Source: CAYTWW01 sp043801855 (GTDB lineage Archaea > Nanobdellota > Nanobdellia > Woesearchaeales > GW2011-AR15). Taken from it: a stretch of 64,000 nt of DNA. The stretch spans positions 1-64,000 of the forward strand of contig JAZDLQ010000017.1 of the NCBI GenBank assembly GCA_043801855.1, in the 5' to 3' direction. The notes below the pieces were generated by a model. The model worked only from the letters and a program-made list of their open reading frames with translations. It made no database searches and was not told the DNA's origin. Below, piece after piece: positions 34,926-45,052 of the stretch. Numbering within the stretch: position 1 is the stretch's first letter; each line of letters opens with the position of its first letter. Position numbers and translations under genes: made by a program.

Positions 34926-37900
34926 ATGAAAAATAAGCTAAATAAAAAAAGTATTGACAATCTACTTGAAAAAACACTCATTATTTTAGTTTTATCTATA
35001 TCGTTCATGTCTTTATTGTTCTTCAGGGATTTCATTGGATTTGCTTCCTTCCATGCTGCAAGAGGCGGTCAGATATCAGAAATCAATCTTGCGCAGGAAG
35101 AGCCTGCAGAATATTGGAATGGAATCTATGGCTTAGTTATTATGTTTCCTGCAATCAATAATACATGGTCAGTGCTTACGGAAAATGCTGGAATGAATCA
35201 GCTAGTAATGCTGGTGCCATGCCTGCTTGGAGGCCAAGAAAACGAGCTATATGCTGCGAATGTAACATCAGAACAAATAGAATGGGAAAATGTTGTTGCT
35301 GCGGATGCTGAAATCGTTGATGAATACCTTCAGATAAATTCTGGATCACTTATATCAGCAAATAAGACGTTTACAGATACTATGACTATTGAACTTGGTA
35401 CCAGAACAATTTATGATATCCCTATGGTTCACACTTACCAGCGTGATGATCATAACAGCGAAGTGTTTTCGCATGGTGTCTTAACAGATGGAGAGCACAT
35501 AATATTAGTTGCAAAAGTAACAGAAGGATATCCTATGGGATTTGATGGAAACCTTTACAATTACCAGATGTTTGTGCCTGTTCCTTTAAACAGGACAGTC
35601 AGATATTATATATTGACGGATCCATATGACACCTGTCCGGCAGGAGAAGATGTAGGATTAGGAACCGGATATGTATCTGGCTGGGTGACAGACAACTCAA
35701 CTGGGCTTCCGATTGAGAATGCAGAAGTATTTGTCGGAAAAAGTAGTGCTGTTAGTGATGAAGATGGATACTATAATTTTTCTGTCACAGAAGGCACATA
35801 TAAAATAATAGGAATAAAATATGGCTATAACAATTATATAAGTAATATTACTGTCTATTACAGCAATTATACTGAGCATAATATATCAATGACATTATAT
35901 CAGGAGCCGCTTACAGGGATAGGTTCAGGTGTCGGTACTGGAGTTGGCCCTGGTCAAACCGACAAGACAAGGACAGGTGTCGGCCCAGGAGTTGGTCCAG
36001 GAGTTGGTCCAAATATCGGACCATATCTAGAAAAACCAGAGCTAATGGGCATAGATCATTTTATTACTCTTGACAAAATTGATAAAAAAATAAGATTGGA
36101 CAATTTCTTTACAGAGACTGTTTTTCTCTATAGTTTTAGGAAAGAAAATGCACTTGTCCAAATAAGGCTTAATGGAAATGTAACAGAAATTGTCGAGATA
36201 GACAAAGAATCTGTAACAATTGAGCCAAATGGCGTTGCAAATGTGACTGTCACAGGATTCGGAAAAGAGATTGGTGAATATATTGGATCTCTTGACTTTG
36301 GCGGTGATTTTAACGACAGCCTTCCGATTAAAATTAGAGTAACAGATGAAGATAAGCTTCCAGTTGAAGCGCTTCTTATGGAGCTTGAGCTATTGACGCC
36401 TCATCCATATGCTGGTGATTTATACAAATTTAAGCTCAATCTTCATAACATGCTTATTGAAGAAAGGTATAACATTTCTCTCAAATATAAAATCCAAGGT
36501 ATTGAGGCAAGGACATCAAATTATTCAATGGAATTAGAACCAGAAAGTGTTGCAATCTTAACAACAGTATCTCTAATTAAGCAATTTAACATACCGAAAA
36601 ATTGGCCGAAAGGAGAATACCTTCTTGACATTGAGGCCGAGTATCTGGATCTTTATTCAAAAACATCAACTGTTTTTAATGTATATGAGCCTATTTATAT
36701 GTATAAGCTTTTTGGAGTTCTTGAGTTATGGAAATTGTTTTTAGGAATTCTTTGCCTTGCAATAATTGTATTTGGTGTGATATTTATTAGGAGGCATATT
36801 GAATCGAAAAAGAGATTCCATGGAAAAGTCGAATATAAATTGCTCCCAAAAAAAGGGCCAAGGTCATTGTATATCGGAAAAATAGCTGAAACTGAAAATG
36901 ATACTTACATGGATATGGATGTATTAACAGTTCACTCAATAATTGCTGGTTCAACAGGCGGCGGTAAATCCATTTCCGGTCAGGATATAGTAGAAGAATG
37001 CCTGCTGAAAAATGTTGCAGTGATAGTTTTTGATCCTACAGCTCAGTGGAGCGGAATGCTCCGAAAATGCTCCGACAAAAAGATGATGGAATTTTATCCA
37101 AGATTTAATATGACGCCAAAAAGCGCAAGAGCTTTTTCCGGCAACATCAGAGCAATTAAAGACCCAAGAGAAAAAGTTGACCTGATGAAATACCTTAAGC
37201 CTGGAGAAATTCAGATATTTACAATGAGCACCCTTGACCCAAAAGGAATTGACATTTTTGTTGCAAATACCGTGAGGGCAATTTTCCAGTCAAACCTTCA
37301 GGAATATAGGGGGCTTAGATATATGATGGTTTACGATGAAGTCCACAGGCTTCTTCCTAAATTTGGCGGAAGTGGCGAAGGCTTCATCCAGATCGAAAGA
37401 GCATGCAGGGAATTCAGAAAATGGGGAATAGGTGTAGTTCTTATTTCCCAAGTCCTGGCGGATTTCGTAGGTCAAATCAAAGCTAACATTAACACAGAAA
37501 TCCAGATGAAAACAAGAGATGAAGGAGATCTTGCAAGAATCGAAACTAAGTATGGAAAAGAATTTTTACAGGGATTAGTAAAGGCGCCAGTTGGTTCAGG
37601 AATGCTGCAAAATTCGGCATGGAATAGAGGTAAACCGTATTATGTCACATTCAGGCCGATCATGCACAGCGTAACAAGATTGACAGATGAGGAGCTATCA
37701 TTGTACAATAAATATAATGAGATGGTTGATGACTTATCTTACCAGATAGACCAGCTTGAAAAAGAAGAATTAGATGTTTTTGATTTGAGGCTAGAATTAA
37801 AGTTATCTCTTGATAAGATAAAAACTGGAAGTTTTAACATGGTTGATATTTATCTGGAAGGCTTAAAGCCTAGGCTTGAAAAAATGTGGAAGGATCTTGG

Positions 37901-38756
37901 AAAAAAACCTAAAAAAAGAACTTTAGAACTTGTGTCTGAAGATGATATAAAGGCAGATATTGCAGCAGCTCAAAAATCAAGAGAGCAATATGAAAAAGAA
38001 AAAGGGCCCTCTGCCGGAGGAGAAGAAAAAAAAGGCCCTGCATCATTAGGGTTTAATGACGAAGTTCCTCCTGATAAGCTCCTTAACCTCTCAAACGGAA
38101 TGATTGTAATAAGTATGAAAGGGCTTTATGATGAGCTTGTTCCGATGAAAGATTCAGATTATAAAAATGAAGTAAATGAAAACAAGAACACTTTTGCAAA
38201 CTGGATCAGAACAGCATTAAATAGTCCAAAGCTTGCTGATATCGCTGATAATATTATTGCAAAAGAAGATTATCTTGCATTTTTCGATTCAATAAAAGCA
38301 GGAACAGGTGAAAAATTCAAGCCAAAAGCGCCAAGGCCACCAAAGGAGGCAGCAGCACCAGTAGCAGGCTCAGCACCAGTGGCAGCAGCGACACAAGCAG
38401 CATCTATTGCACCAGTTTATCCTGCAATAGTTCAACCTGTTGCTCAGCCTTCGGTACAAAATTTGCAAGAACAGTCTACGCAGGCAAATGCGTCTTCAGG
38501 GCAATCAGGAGTTGCTCCTCTTGAATTATTCGACGGTACCAGAATTAATAGTTTAAAAGATTTGTTTGAAGCATTGTCAAAAATAGATGATGATACATTT
38601 ATGCTCTACGTTAATGAAGGAAACAATGAATTTGCAGAATGGATAAGAACAAGCCTTAAAGATGAGGCTTTTGCAAATGAAATTTCATCGCTAAAAACAA
38701 GAGAAGAGCTGAAGAAAAAAGTAGAAGAGAAATTAAAAGTCTTAAAAGTTGGTTAA
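34926..38756 (+). CDS. Membrane-anchored HerA/FtsK-class ATPase with an ectodomain
   Basis: 1276 aa. Helix 1 at about 13-36. The ectodomain of about 570 residues includes a carboxypeptidase-regulatory-like fold (VSGWVTDNSTGLPIENAEV, about 245-325) and a GVGPGVGPGVGP linker (about 332-368). Helix 2 lies at about 602-622. The cytoplasmic ATPase has Walker A GSTGGGKS (about 675), Walker B YMMVYDEVHRLL (about 803) and a later sensor stretch (VLISQVLADF); it is a DUF87/HerA-VirB4-like motor. The C-terminus has two copies of a DUF5752-like domain (about 1054-1125 and 1198-1276) joined by an Ala/Pro linker. A motor with its own large outer domain suggests export, assembly or conjugation-like transport. 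Confidence 0.85.
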   Translation: MKNKLNKKSIDNLLEKTLIILVLSISFMSLLFFRDFIGFASFHAARGGQISEINLAQEEPAEYWNGIYGLVIMFPAINNTWSVLTENAGMNQLVMLVPCLLGGQENELYAANVTSEQIEWENVVAADAEIVDEYLQINSGSLISANKTFTDTMTIELGTRTIYDIPMVHTYQRDDHNSEVFSHGVLTDGEHIILVAKVTEGYPMGFDGNLYNYQMFVPVPLNRTVRYYILTDPYDTCPAGEDVGLGTGYVSGWVTDNSTGLPIENAEVFVGKSSAVSDEDGYYNFSVTEGTYKIIGIKYGYNNYISNITVYYSNYTEHNISMTLYQEPLTGIGSGVGTGVGPGQTDKTRTGVGPGVGPGVGPNIGPYLEKPELMGIDHFITLDKIDKKIRLDNFFTETVFLYSFRKENALVQIRLNGNVTEIVEIDKESVTIEPNGVANVTVTGFGKEIGEYIGSLDFGGDFNDSLPIKIRVTDEDKLPVEALLMELELLTPHPYAGDLYKFKLNLHNMLIEERYNISLKYKIQGIEARTSNYSMELEPESVAILTTVSLIKQFNIPKNWPKGEYLLDIEAEYLDLYSKTSTVFNVYEPIYMYKLFGVLELWKLFLGILCLAIIVFGVIFIRRHIESKKRFHGKVEYKLLPKKGPRSLYIGKIAETENDTYMDMDVLTVHSIIAGSTGGGKSISGQDIVEECLLKNVAVIVFDPTAQWSGMLRKCSDKKMMEFYPRFNMTPKSARAFSGNIRAIKDPREKVDLMKYLKPGEIQIFTMSTLDPKGIDIFVANTVRAIFQSNLQEYRGLRYMMVYDEVHRLLPKFGGSGEGFIQIERACREFRKWGIGVVLISQVLADFVGQIKANINTEIQMKTRDEGDLARIETKYGKEFLQGLVKAPVGSGMLQNSAWNRGKPYYVTFRPIMHSVTRLTDEELSLYNKYNEMVDDLSYQIDQLEKEELDVFDLRLELKLSLDKIKTGSFNMVDIYLEGLKPRLEKMWKDLGKKPKKRTLELVSEDDIKADIAAAQKSREQYEKEKGPSAGGEEKKGPASLGFNDEVPPDKLLNLSNGMIVISMKGLYDELVPMKDSDYKNEVNENKNTFANWIRTALNSPKLADIADNIIAKEDYLAFFDSIKAGTGEKFKPKAPRPPKEAAAPVAGSAPVAAATQAASIAPVYPAIVQPVAQPSVQNLQEQSTQANASSGQSGVAPLELFDGTRINSLKDLFEALSKIDDDTFMLYVNEGNNEFAEWIRTSLKDEAFANEISSLKTREELKKKVEEKLKVLKVG

Positions 38757-38758
38757 AT

Positions 38759-38980
38759 ATGGTAAATGAACTGATTAAAATTTTTGAAAACAGACGCAGT
38801 AATTTAGTGAAGTTGCTTGACAATGCAAGGGATGATATGGATGCAGGCAAGCAACATCAGCTCTATGGCGCAATACTGGAGATTGACAATGTGCTTGAGG
38901 CAATGCAGGATTTGCACTGTAAAAATATTTCAAAAAAATTATGTGATCGAAAAGATAACTTATTGAGGCTTAAATGCTGA
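38759..38980 (+). CDS. Small helical protein
   Basis: 73 aa, predicted as a helical hairpin, with no known motif. It begins 3 bp after the ATPase gene and ends 1 bp before the next gene, so it is clearly part of the operon. Confidence 0.6.
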   Translation: MVNELIKIFENRRSNLVKLLDNARDDMDAGKQHQLYGAILEIDNVLEAMQDLHCKNISKKLCDRKDNLLRLKC

Positions 38981-38981
38981 T

Positions 38982-39791
38982 ATGGAAGAAGAAATACCTC
39001 CTGAAAAGTATTTTTATGTACATGATGGAACAATAATAAGATGTATTGATGAGCTTCCGATATACCTTACGAGTATGGATGAGCAGATATTTGTATTCCA
39101 TGTAACTGAAGAAAAAAATGACTTTGCATCCTGGATAATGGGTGTTTTTAACGAATCATTGCTTGCCGAAAAAGTACAAAATTCCAAAACAAAAGACGAA
39201 ATGATTAATATAATAGGAGAATACATGGAAAGCAAAATTGTCCTCTCTGTTAATAATTATAACTCTATCAATGCAGATCAGCCAGCGCAGCAGATACATT
39301 CTTCTTTAGAAAAATATGAAAAAGAAATTTCTGAGCACGGCAATGAAGAACTAAATGGTTTGAAATCTGAGGAGTTAACGGCAATCGACTCGCTAAATCT
39401 TTCAAAAGAGGCTCTGGAAATAAATTCATTAACTACAAATCAAGAACCTGAAAAAATTAAGAAACAAGAAGATCAAAAAACAATATTGAATCAAAATGAT
39501 ACAAAAGATAATTACATATATACCTACAAAAGAGGAGAAAAAAATCAAAATAGCATAATTTCAAAAGCATTTTTTTTTCATTATGATGAGTTAAAAAAGA
39601 AAATTTCTGAAAAAAGAAAAAAGGGATATGATACTAGCCATTGCAATTTGTTAATTATGCAAATTCCTTCAAAAATCAAGCTGCTTGAACACTTTTTTTC
39701 TGAAAAAGAGTCGCTGAAGCTCATACACTTATTTTATATTATTAATGAAGAATTAAATATACTTACTAAAAAGGAGATGGTGTTGGCGTGA
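38982..39791 (+). CDS. DUF5752-like domain protein A
   Basis: 269 aa. Residues about 5-75 (VHDGTIIRCIDELPIYLTSM, then HVTEEKNDFASWIMGVF) are a DUF5752-like unit, the same as at the C-terminus of the preceding ATPase. A low-complexity acidic linker follows. The last about 75 residues form a helical domain (KRKKGYDTSHCNLLIM, PSKIKLLEHF) that is also present in the next protein. No enzymatic motif is seen. It overlaps the next gene by 4 bases. Confidence 0.75.
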   Translation: MEEEIPPEKYFYVHDGTIIRCIDELPIYLTSMDEQIFVFHVTEEKNDFASWIMGVFNESLLAEKVQNSKTKDEMINIIGEYMESKIVLSVNNYNSINADQPAQQIHSSLEKYEKEISEHGNEELNGLKSEELTAIDSLNLSKEALEINSLTTNQEPEKIKKQEDQKTILNQNDTKDNYIYTYKRGEKNQNSIISKAFFFHYDELKKKISEKRKKGYDTSHCNLLIMQIPSKIKLLEHFFSEKESLKLIHLFYIINEELNILTKKEMVLA

Positions 39792-40480
39792 AACAAAATA
39801 AGACAAAAACAATTCAAAAAATTGATAAAAATAAAGGTAATAAGGAGTTTATTACGTGCACTGGCCAGAAAATAAAAACACTTATGAGCCTTCCGATTGC
39901 GCTTCGTACAATGGATGACATGTGTTTTTCAGCGCACGTGAATGAAAACAAAAATGATTTTGCAGAATGGGTCATTAATGAAATTGGACAAAAGAACTTA
40001 GGAGAAAGAATGCAAGAGCATAAAGATAAGGCATCGCTCCTTAAATTCCTAGTTGATTACCTTGCAGACAAAACCTTAATTCAGGAAGAACTGCAAAATG
40101 GTAGCATGGCTAATGAAAAAATACCTGTTGGCTTTTTTCAAAATTTAATCTATAAGATAAAAAAGACTCTTCATCTAAAGCAAATTGTTAAACCCAATTT
40201 AAGCGAAGCCATACGTGGAAGGCTTTTTATTAGTAAAGTTAAAGATATATCTGATTTGGAAGTAATATTTAGCGAGTCGCTTGAGGAATACAGGTGGAAA
40301 GTATATAGCTTAAAAAGCCGTGGCGAGAACACACAGGAGTGCCAGCTTTATCTTGGAACAACAGAGATGAAGATTAGAGAATTTGGCCAATATGTAAATG
40401 AAAAAAATGCAATAGATATCCTTCATTTATTCTATTGTCTGGATGATGAAATAAAAAAGCATGAAAATTCCAAGACCTAG
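39788..40480 (+). CDS. DUF5752-like domain protein B
   Basis: 230 aa, a paralogue of the preceding protein. The DUF5752-like unit is at about 20-90 (CTGQKIKTLMSLPIALRTM, then HVNENKNDFAEWVI). The same helical C-terminal domain follows (LKSRGENTQECQLYL, ILHLFYCLDDEIKK). Its GTG start overlaps the upstream stop in the pattern GTGA. The domain is now encoded in tandem genes as well as on the ATPase, so it is likely a docking unit within one complex. Confidence 0.75.
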   Translation: MKQNKTKTIQKIDKNKGNKEFITCTGQKIKTLMSLPIALRTMDDMCFSAHVNENKNDFAEWVINEIGQKNLGERMQEHKDKASLLKFLVDYLADKTLIQEELQNGSMANEKIPVGFFQNLIYKIKKTLHLKQIVKPNLSEAIRGRLFISKVKDISDLEVIFSESLEEYRWKVYSLKSRGENTQECQLYLGTTEMKIREFGQYVNEKNAIDILHLFYCLDDEIKKHENSKT

Positions 40481-40549
40481 ATTTATAAACTAGATTAAAA
40501 TATCAAGATATCACAGCAATACTTGTAATTATTAAAAAAGAGGTTGAAT

Positions 40550-41650
40550 ATGTGGCCGTTTAAGCCAAAATTTGCAAGAATAGAAGACCAGCAGGAAAAA
40601 AAAGAGGATGAGTCAGCGGTAGCTGCGCCTAGCAATGATGATTTTCAAGGGAAATCTTCTGATTCTATGCTTGGCGCTGAAATTATGAAATTAAAAGCGC
40701 AGTTTGACCAATTTTCAGAGCTTCGAAAAGTATTTAATGAACGCTTTACAAGAATAAACGAGCAGATTGGGGAACTTCGTGGAATGATAATGGATACTAA
40801 TCGTTCCATGCAGGATGTAGAAGTAAAAACTGTAAAAGCAGTTGACTTGGTAAGCGCAGTTCAGCCAGATAAGCTAATGGTTGAAGTAAAAAAGCAGGAT
40901 GCAAAAATTGAGGCACTCAAAGCTAATATAGAAAGTAACGAAGCTATTATGAAATCAATTCTTGACCAGCTAAAAGATATGAGAATACAAGTGTCAAAAT
41001 TCAGAGGAGTTGACCAGATTGTTTCTTTATCTGAAGATGTAAAAAAAGAGCTGATGAACATCAAAAAAGTAGAGGCAACTCTTGAGCGACACTCTGATAA
41101 GGTTGAAGGAATATTTATGGAATCACAAAAACGGTTCCAGGATTTTGAGAGAGTTGTAAACAAGCAGGCGGACTTTGACAAGCAGGTGAAAGCAATTCAA
41201 GAGCAGTCTGATCAGCTTAAAATTAAGATTCCCGTTTTTTCAACAAAAAAGGAGATGGAAGATCTTCAGGGTAAATACAATGAATTTGAAAAACACACTG
41301 CAAATGTAATTGATCTTGTTACAAAAAGAGCAAATGATCTTCCTGTCGAGATAAACGACAGATTTGCTCGCTTTGAAAAAAATATAAACAGTGCATTTGA
41401 AAAAAAGATAAGAAAAACAGATGAAACAAATAAATTGATTTCAGAAATTGAAAAAAAAGCACAGAAAATTGCCAAAGAATTAAAACTTCACCAGGCAACC
41501 ACTGAAAAAAAAGAGGAAGGAGCGTCTCTAATAAATTCAGATATGCCAAAAGCTGAAAATAAGGATGAAGCTCCATCAAAAGAGGCAACTGAAAAAAAAG
41601 CAAGATTCTTAGAAGGGCTGTTTAAGAAAAAAGAGAAAGAAAAGAAATAA
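40550..41650 (+). CDS. Coiled-coil protein
   Basis: 366 aa from ATG 40550, with GAGGT seven bases upstream (a TTG at 40544 is less well placed). MWPFKPKF is followed by a Lys/Glu-rich segment and long coiled coils (residues about 40-300), with VEVKKQDAKIEALKANIES as an example. The ends are highly charged. The overall style resembles archaellum-accessory FlaC-type or filament-associated proteins, but that identity is not established. A TATA-like ATTTATAAAC lies about 55 nt upstream, so it may have its own promoter. Confidence 0.7.
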   Translation: MWPFKPKFARIEDQQEKKEDESAVAAPSNDDFQGKSSDSMLGAEIMKLKAQFDQFSELRKVFNERFTRINEQIGELRGMIMDTNRSMQDVEVKTVKAVDLVSAVQPDKLMVEVKKQDAKIEALKANIESNEAIMKSILDQLKDMRIQVSKFRGVDQIVSLSEDVKKELMNIKKVEATLERHSDKVEGIFMESQKRFQDFERVVNKQADFDKQVKAIQEQSDQLKIKIPVFSTKKEMEDLQGKYNEFEKHTANVIDLVTKRANDLPVEINDRFARFEKNINSAFEKKIRKTDETNKLISEIEKKAQKIAKELKLHQATTEKKEEGASLINSDMPKAENKDEAPSKEATEKKARFLEGLFKKKEKEKK

Positions 41651-41684
41651 TTAATTTGTGAACTTTTTTGCTTTTTGAAGTTCA

Positions 41685-43538
41685 TTAGCGTAAATCAATA
41701 GGAGTAATAGTCTCTTTTTTGAATTTCTCTTTGGCTTCTGCCAGCCTTTTTCGCTGCTGCATTAGGTGCTCATGGAAAATAATTGGGACATCTTGCTCAT
41801 CAGCATATATTTTTTCTATTCGCAGTAGCCTGTCCAAAAGCTTTTCAGTTCTGATTGAAAAGAGCTTAACATAGTCTTCTTTTGAGAAATCTCTGTTAAA
41901 AGTTTTTCTGAATAATAATTGCAAATCATCGTACTTAGGAATAAATCCAATTGGTGTTTCAATTGCATCATATTCGTTGTGAATTCTTCCTTCCATCCAC
42001 AAAAGCCACACCTTTTTATCAACTTTTTGATTCAAGAATTTTCCGTTTTCCTTAAGGAAATAATTGGTTGCAAAGATTTTAGGAGTTTCATCAAGTATTT
42101 CTCCAAACTTTAAGTGATTATTGATGTAAGTTCCTAGCGGAATAACTAAAAAATCCATATTTGCCATTGGGTCATGAACTCTTACTCCTTCCTGGCCTAT
42201 TTTTGCTGATGTTGTCTCTGATTCAAGAGCACTACCGATAAATACGCCATGCGACCAGCTAAGTGATTCAATTACAGGCGGACTAGTATCTGAATCCCTT
42301 CCACCATAAATAATTCCTGAGACAGGAACTCCTTTCTTATTGTGAAGATTAGGATCTGCATTTTCAAGTTCATTAATCCTAATTGTATATCTTGCATTTT
42401 TATGTGCTGGAAGTATCTCTTTTCCATCATGTCCCATCTTTCCCTCACTCCACTCGCCTGAAAAATTTTCTCCATTAGCTGGAAGCTCTTGCCCCATTCC
42501 AAGCCAATAAGGGTTTCCATTTTTTACCAGTATATTAGACATGATAAGTTCTCTTTTTGTTGTAAGGGCCTTATGGATGACTGGATCATCAATAGGATTT
42601 ATATCCTGAATTATTCCAAAAATTCCCTGTTCAACATTTGCAGCATAGCACAGGCCGTCTTCTCCTGCCCGGAGATATGAAATATCATCACCTATAATTG
42701 ATTGGCCAGGAACCATTGCAGTAGATGTTTTCCCGCATGCGCTTGGGAACGCTCCAGTAAAATAAGTAACTCTTTCTTTTCCAGGAGGATGCACTCCCAT
42801 CACAAACATGTGCTCGCAAAGCCAGCCTTCCCTATTTGCTTTACTGATCGCAAGCCTTAGCGCAAGCTTTTTTAGCCCTACACTGTTGCCTGCATATTGA
42901 TTGTTTATTGTAAAAACTCTTTCTTCTTCTAGATCCATATAGATTCTTCTTTTGTCAACATCTATTGAATTATTATTTGAAGTAAGTTTTCCAGCTGAAT
43001 GGATAAAATGAAAAAATTTATCCGTTCCATTTAAGTTGACAAATTCATCATATCCTTTCCGATAAAGTATAGATTCGCTGTGTGCAACATATGCAGAATC
43101 AGTTATCTGCAGTGCAGGAATTGAAAATATTGATTCGTTTGGCCCAAGGCAAAAAAAGCACACGAGCATTTCTTTTCCTTCCATTATTCCATCCAGGAGA
43201 TTAAGTATTTCATCTAATCCATCATCCCTGTCAATTGTATTAATAGATTTTGAAAGCATCTTTCCCTTTGGAAGGAGAATTTTTGTATTTTGTGCATCCC
43301 TGCCCTGATCAAAATAACCATCAAAATGAATCGTGTGGCCAGAAATATTAAGAGGCTTCTCCTCACAATTTTTTAACGAAAGCGTTCTAATGTATTCAAG
43401 ATCCTCGTCTGATCCGCTAAGCACAGTAATTTTTCTCGGTCTGCATAGCTTTGCATATTTTTCAATTATTGAATCCACATGTGAATTATTTAATTTAGCA
43501 AGCTTTTTAGCGCTGTTTTTATCCATTAACTCATTCAT
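41685..43538 (-). CDS. pckG: Phosphoenolpyruvate carboxykinase (GTP)
   Basis: 617 aa. Catalyses oxaloacetate + GTP to PEP + GDP + CO2, linking the TCA pool to gluconeogenesis. The GTP-type P-loop GAFPSACGKTS (about residue 265), the FCLGPN segment near 148 and the downstream WMEGRIHNEYDA and PTGF-like region (ETPIGFIPKY) identify the GTP-dependent family. The length is normal. AAGGTG precedes ATG 43538. It lies between the surface-protein operon and an aminotransferase, and shares its strand with the latter. Confidence 0.95.
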   Translation of the reverse strand: MNELMDKNSAKKLAKLNNSHVDSIIEKYAKLCRPRKITVLSGSDEDLEYIRTLSLKNCEEKPLNISGHTIHFDGYFDQGRDAQNTKILLPKGKMLSKSINTIDRDDGLDEILNLLDGIMEGKEMLVCFFCLGPNESIFSIPALQITDSAYVAHSESILYRKGYDEFVNLNGTDKFFHFIHSAGKLTSNNNSIDVDKRRIYMDLEEERVFTINNQYAGNSVGLKKLALRLAISKANREGWLCEHMFVMGVHPPGKERVTYFTGAFPSACGKTSTAMVPGQSIIGDDISYLRAGEDGLCYAANVEQGIFGIIQDINPIDDPVIHKALTTKRELIMSNILVKNGNPYWLGMGQELPANGENFSGEWSEGKMGHDGKEILPAHKNARYTIRINELENADPNLHNKKGVPVSGIIYGGRDSDTSPPVIESLSWSHGVFIGSALESETTSAKIGQEGVRVHDPMANMDFLVIPLGTYINNHLKFGEILDETPKIFATNYFLKENGKFLNQKVDKKVWLLWMEGRIHNEYDAIETPIGFIPKYDDLQLLFRKTFNRDFSKEDYVKLFSIRTEKLLDRLLRIEKIYADEQDVPIIFHEHLMQQRKRLAEAKEKFKKETITPIDLR

Positions 43539-43593
43539 CTTTACACCTTATTTATTGTTTTAATACGAGCTGTCCTAACATTTAATGCGAGTA

Positions 43594-44892
43594 CTATTTT
43601 TTAAAAAAATCCTCGCACGCATTATAAATGTTATCGAACAATTGTTTCATATCTTTTTGCGCAACGCTTGAAAACGCAATCCTCAGCATATTTTTTATTG
43701 ATATTACCCCTGTATCATATTTAGAAAGAAGAATGTGCCTTATTTTTTCAGAATCTAATCCTTCTTGTAGTTTTATGCACATAAAATAGCCTGAGTTAAA
43801 TGGAACTGGAGAAAAGTGCTTCTCATATTTTTTGTCGCGTAATGTTTCTTTTATTTTTTCATACCTTCCTTTAAGGATATCGAATTTCTTCTTTTTTTCA
43901 GAAATATATTCAAGTGAATTAATAGATTTTAGCACAAGGCTTTGGGATAAGTGCGGCGCATTTGAAATGCTTCCCCTTACAGCTCCTGCTGTTTTATCTT
44001 CAAGAGCTTTGTAGCTTTCTGCATTTAGCCCTTTTGATGCATAAGTAATAAATCCAACCCTTAGTCCCCATGCATAATCTTCTTTTGTTGCGCCGTCTAA
44101 TTTTACAGCAAGGACATTTTCATGAATATTTGCTAAAAGAGTAAATATTGACTCACTGTAAATTCCATCTTCAAATACAAGGCCAAAATACGCATCGTCG
44201 CAGATTACAATTATTTTATTTCCTTTTACAGCAGCTTTCTTAATTATTTCTGCAATCTCTTTTACCTCTGAATTTGTTGGAGTATATCCTGTAGGGTTAT
44301 TCGGAAAATTAAGAAGGACTATTTTTTTCCCGAAATTTTCATTTAATTTATTGTTCAGTGCCTCAGTGTCAAAGTGCTTTTCTACAAACGTATTAAATGT
44401 GTCGAGACTCGCGCCGTACGCATTTTCGAAAATAAGCCTGTAATTTCCCCATAATTTATCTGCAAGAATTATTTTGTCTCCTTGGTTTACAAATAAATAG
44501 CCTATCATGGAAAGCCCATGCGTAAGGGCGCAGGTAACAACAGGCTCTGAGACATTTGCCTTGAGGCTTGGGTTTTTTTTGTATATAAGATTCTTCCAAG
44601 CAGTTCGAAGTTCTGGCTTGCCATAGCTTCCTGCATAGGAAAAAGCATCTTTTGGGTCTATTCCAATATATTTTGATATTGTTGAAAGCCGCATAGGTGT
44701 TCCATCATCTTCAATTGCAGCTCCTATTGTTGCATTAATTTTCTTTCCTTTGGCCTGTGCGCTTTGTGCTAATATTCCTTCCTTTGGAAAATATATTGCT
44801 TTTCCTTTTTCAGATAATAAGTCGTATATTATAGGGTTTGCCTTCTCTATAATGCTGTTAAGCTCTTCTGCCTGCATATTTATTGCTGCCAT
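43594..44892 (-). CDS. Class I/II pyridoxal-phosphate aminotransferase
   Basis: 432 aa from ATG 44892 (a TTG six codons upstream is less likely). The fold type I hallmarks are GSYGKPELRTAWKNLI, the cofactor-binding NFPNNPTGYTPT, CDDAYFGLVFED and the Schiff-base Lys in KLDGATKEDYAWGLRVGF. The substrate is unclear; aspartate or an aromatic acid are usual for this group. It is followed 55 bp later by pckG, and an Asp/oxaloacetate exchange would connect the two steps. Confidence 0.88.
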   Translation of the reverse strand: MAAINMQAEELNSIIEKANPIIYDLLSEKGKAIYFPKEGILAQSAQAKGKKINATIGAAIEDDGTPMRLSTISKYIGIDPKDAFSYAGSYGKPELRTAWKNLIYKKNPSLKANVSEPVVTCALTHGLSMIGYLFVNQGDKIILADKLWGNYRLIFENAYGASLDTFNTFVEKHFDTEALNNKLNENFGKKIVLLNFPNNPTGYTPTNSEVKEIAEIIKKAAVKGNKIIVICDDAYFGLVFEDGIYSESIFTLLANIHENVLAVKLDGATKEDYAWGLRVGFITYASKGLNAESYKALEDKTAGAVRGSISNAPHLSQSLVLKSINSLEYISEKKKKFDILKGRYEKIKETLRDKKYEKHFSPVPFNSGYFMCIKLQEGLDSEKIRHILLSKYDTGVISIKNMLRIAFSSVAQKDMKQLFDNIYNACEDFFKK

Positions 44893-44979
44893 AACAAAGG
44901 AGAATGGCAATGCTCTTTTAAATCTATTTGCAAAGCTATTATATTATATATTTTCGAAAAATTTATATATTGTAAAATT

Positions 44980-45032
44980 TCAATAAATATCAATAAATTA
45001 TTTTTATTATAATAATATTGATAAAAATTGAT
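44980..45032. promoter_or_regulatory. Symmetric TCAAT/ATTGA half-sites, candidate RHH operator
   Basis: TCAAT occurs at 44980 and 44990, and its inverse ATTGAT at 45017 and 45027. Each pair is 10 bp apart and the whole is symmetric about 45006. It stands between the aminotransferase gene and the 56-aa RHH gene, as expected for an operator of that regulator. Confidence 0.45.
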
Positions 45033-45052
45033 AATTTTCACAAAGTGATTTT

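Noticed and set aside
40550..41650. Naming the coiled-coil protein FlaC or another archaellum component
   Set aside because: Only the coiled-coil style agrees; there are no archaellin, FlaI, FlaJ or FlaH genes around it.
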